From positions 1 through 61,079 of the forward strand of contig JAKIVR010000005.1 in NCBI GenBank assembly GCA_022750455.1: DNA of 61,079 nucleotides, written 5' to 3'. The position numbers were made by a program, and so were the translations under genes. The notes beneath the pieces were generated by a model. It made no database searches and had not been told where the DNA came from. It was given only the letters and a program-made list of their open reading frames with translations. Source of the stretch: Thermoplasmata archaeon. GTDB taxonomy: Archaea; Thermoplasmatota; Thermoplasmata; Lutacidiplasmatales; UBA184. Of the stretch, positions 59,129 to 61,079 are shown piece by piece. Each line of letters opens with the position of its first letter. Position 1 is the stretch's first letter.

Positions 59129-60514
59129 GTGGTGAGCTCTCCCCCACCCGTGGCCGCCCTCACCTTGCCCGGAGCGTTCGTACTGGCGAGGGACCCGGGA
59201 CTGACGGCCGCTCTCGCCGCCGAGTGGGGCCAGCATGGGAGCCTGCCGGAGCCGGTGTCGGTCACCGACCTGGTCGATCTGCGGCCGGCGTTCTTTCGCC
59301 GGTTCGCACCGGTGGCCCCCTCTCCCGACGTGGAGGCTCGTCGGGAATCGGGTCGGGTCGCGCATGAGGAGATCGAACGACTGCTCGCGCCCCCCGCCGA
59401 CCGCGAGGTGCGCCTGGAACGCGGGGGGATCGTCAGCCGTCTCGACGTGCTCGGCGATACGCCCACCGAACTGAAATGGACGGCCGATCCCCCGGCGGAT
59501 TCGGAGCTGCTCGCGCGTCGCCCTACCTACTTCGACCAGCTGGGAATGTACTGCGCGTTGTCCGGCCGGACCCATGGACGGCTCGTCGTCGTCTCGGGCG
59601 GCGTGGGGGAGAAGCCGAACGCCCGGGTGTACGCCTGCGAGTTCGGTTCCCTCGACCGGATGTGGGAATCGATGCTGCACCGGGCGTCCCTGCTGCGAAC
59701 CGCGTGGCAGACGAAGGACCCGGCCGGGCTGCCTCGCTGCTCGTGGTTTGGCCACGGCTGCGAGTTCCAACAGGCCGGCCGATGCTCGTGCCGTGGGGAT
59801 GAACCGACGGGAACGGACGCCGCCCACGAACATCTCTCGGCGTGGGCCCCGGATGAAGCGAGGTCCCGAGAGCTCCTCAACGGGATCGAACGGGCTCGCC
59901 AGGCACCGCCCTCCACCCCTCCGATCGCCCAGTTTCGCGAGATCCTCTACCCGCGCCGAACGTACTTCGAGCGGACCGCCCCGCCGGGATCGGCCCCTCC
60001 CGTCCCTTCGTTCCCCCTCCCGGCCCCCGGCGAACCTTCGTTCTCGGCCGTCCGATCCACGGTGGAAGCTCTGCCCGGAGCGTGGACCCGAGAGGTCGCG
60101 ACGGGGGGAGAGCCGGAGGAGACGGTGCCGTGTTTGGACCATCATCCCGTTCTGGTCAAGCTCTCTCGCGCGCGCCGCATGATCGCCGACACGGAGCTCG
60201 CCGGGCGGCAACCGCAGTACGTGCTCGAGCTCGGACTGCGGGCGGCCGCGGTGGGGGCCACCGAGGGCCGGCTGTTCTTGGTGTACGGAGCCGTTCCTCC
60301 GGGGGACTCGGTGCGAGCGTATACGATCCGATTCGATCCGGTCTCCCCGTGGACGTCCGAGCTGGACGGTCGAACGGCGGCGCTTCGGGAGGCCCTCCGT
60401 TCGAGGGATCCGTCGAAGCTCCCGGGCTGTCCGCGGTGGATGGCGGAGTCGTGTCCGTACTCTGCCGCCTGCGGCGGGGTTACCGGCTGCTCCGCCGCGT
60501 CCACCGATAGATGA
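59129..60514 (+). CDS. Tandem-duplicated Cas4/RecB-like PD-(D/E)XK family protein with two Cys clusters
   Basis: First module [18 protein letters not shown] (D...ExK) and [18 protein letters not shown]; second module repeats the C-terminal half ending [15 protein letters not shown]. Confidence 0.7.
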   Translation: MVSSPPPVAALTLPGAFVLARDPGLTAALAAEWGQHGSLPEPVSVTDLVDLRPAFFRRFAPVAPSPDVEARRESGRVAHEEIERLLAPPADREVRLERGGIVSRLDVLGDTPTELKWTADPPADSELLARRPTYFDQLGMYCALSGRTHGRLVVVSGGVGEKPNARVYACEFGSLDRMWESMLHRASLLRTAWQTKDPAGLPRCSWFGHGCEFQQAGRCSCRGDEPTGTDAAHEHLSAWAPDEARSRELLNGIERARQAPPSTPPIAQFREILYPRRTYFERTAPPGSAPPVPSFPLPAPGEPSFSAVRSTVEALPGAWTREVATGGEPEETVPCLDHHPVLVKLSRARRMIADTELAGRQPQYVLELGLRAAAVGATEGRLFLVYGAVPPGDSVRAYTIRFDPVSPWTSELDGRTAALREALRSRDPSKLPGCPRWMAESCPYSAACGGVTGCSAASTDR

Positions 60515-60923
60515 ACGTCGACTCGGGCGATCCGAACCCCAGTTGGGCATACAACGCGCGGGCCGGGAGGTTCGCCTGCGTCACCCACAGGCGGACCGAG
60601 GAGTACCCCAAGGCGGCCAGCGCCCGAAGGGTGCGCTGCAGGAGAGCCGAACCGATGCCATGGCGCCGCGCGGCCGGGTCGACCGCGAGCGAGACGAGCA
60701 CGGCCCGACGAGGGGTCTCCTCGACGGCGAGCAGGAATCCGACCAGCCGGCCGTTGTCATCGGCGACGGCGGTCGAAGCCAGGTCGAGGTAGCGTCCCAT
60801 CGTCCCCGAGCGGATCCCCTCCAGCATCTGGAGGTCCCCCTCTCGATTGTCCGGGAGAAGGAACGCATCGACCCCGTTCGCGAACGCGCGGCGGTCGAGA
60901 GCGGCGATCTCGGGGACCGGCAC
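60480..60923 (-). CDS. GNAT family N-acetyltransferase (N-terminus possibly incomplete)
   Basis: VSLAVDPAARRHGIGSALLQRTLRALAALGYSSVRLWVTQANLPARALYAQLGFG. Confidence 0.8.
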   Translation of the reverse strand: MPVPEIAALDRRAFANGVDAFLLPDNREGDLQMLEGIRSGTMGRYLDLASTAVADDNGRLVGFLLAVEETPRRAVLVSLAVDPAARRHGIGSALLQRTLRALAALGYSSVRLWVTQANLPARALYAQLGFGSPESTFIYRWTRRSSR

Positions 60924-61079
60924 GTCCGGGATCGCGACGAACGAGTAGCCGGGGAGAGGACCCGGCTCCTCGGGGAGATCGTCGAGCGGGATCGCCCTCT
61001 CGAGGCCGAGACGCTACACCACGTCCCCCCCGGGGATGGTCCGCAGGGTCCGAGCGAGATCGACCTCCGCCGGCACCGA

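Noticed and set aside
57336-59135. 599-aa plus-strand ORF opposite nadB
   Set aside because: Low-complexity shadow; nadB motifs are clear on the minus strand.

Overview
High-GC archaeal chromosome segment, probably Thermoplasmatota-like. The archaeal markers are TFB, Csl4, SRP54, archaeal PheRS alpha/beta, Pth2, PurP, 4-phosphopantoate-beta-alanine ligase and intron-containing tRNAs. About 47 protein genes are supportable, plus two tRNA genes, both with introns. The core consists of housekeeping genes (glyA-csl4-METTL5-like, lig-rpe, srp54, pheST, mcm-mce-eno-rps2, tfb, purP, nadB). The accessory content suggests a peptide-degrading lifestyle with an elaborate cell surface: two large S53 (sedolisin-like) peptidases, an Opp/Dpp peptide ABC transporter with unusual insertions, and a very large PKD-containing solute-binding protein. 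The most interesting items are: (1) a ~10.5 kb surface cassette at 41.7-52.3 kb, in which a ~2000-aa carboxypeptidase-regulatory-like repeat protein sits between two paralogous VWA-like membrane proteins with a near-identical C-terminal tail, and the first two genes share a similar ~48-bp upstream element; (2) a tRNA-Ser(GGA) gene whose T-loop is interrupted by a ~33-nt intron; (3) a zinc-ribbon protein with four 22-residue apolipoprotein-like repeats; (4) a tandem-duplicated Cas4/RecB-like PD-(D/E)XK protein whose second copy is degenerate; (5) an S53 protease with a membrane anchor and a C-terminal zinc ribbon. No CRISPR array, transposase or integrase was seen. All calls come from reading the sequence and supplied translations; no database search was run.
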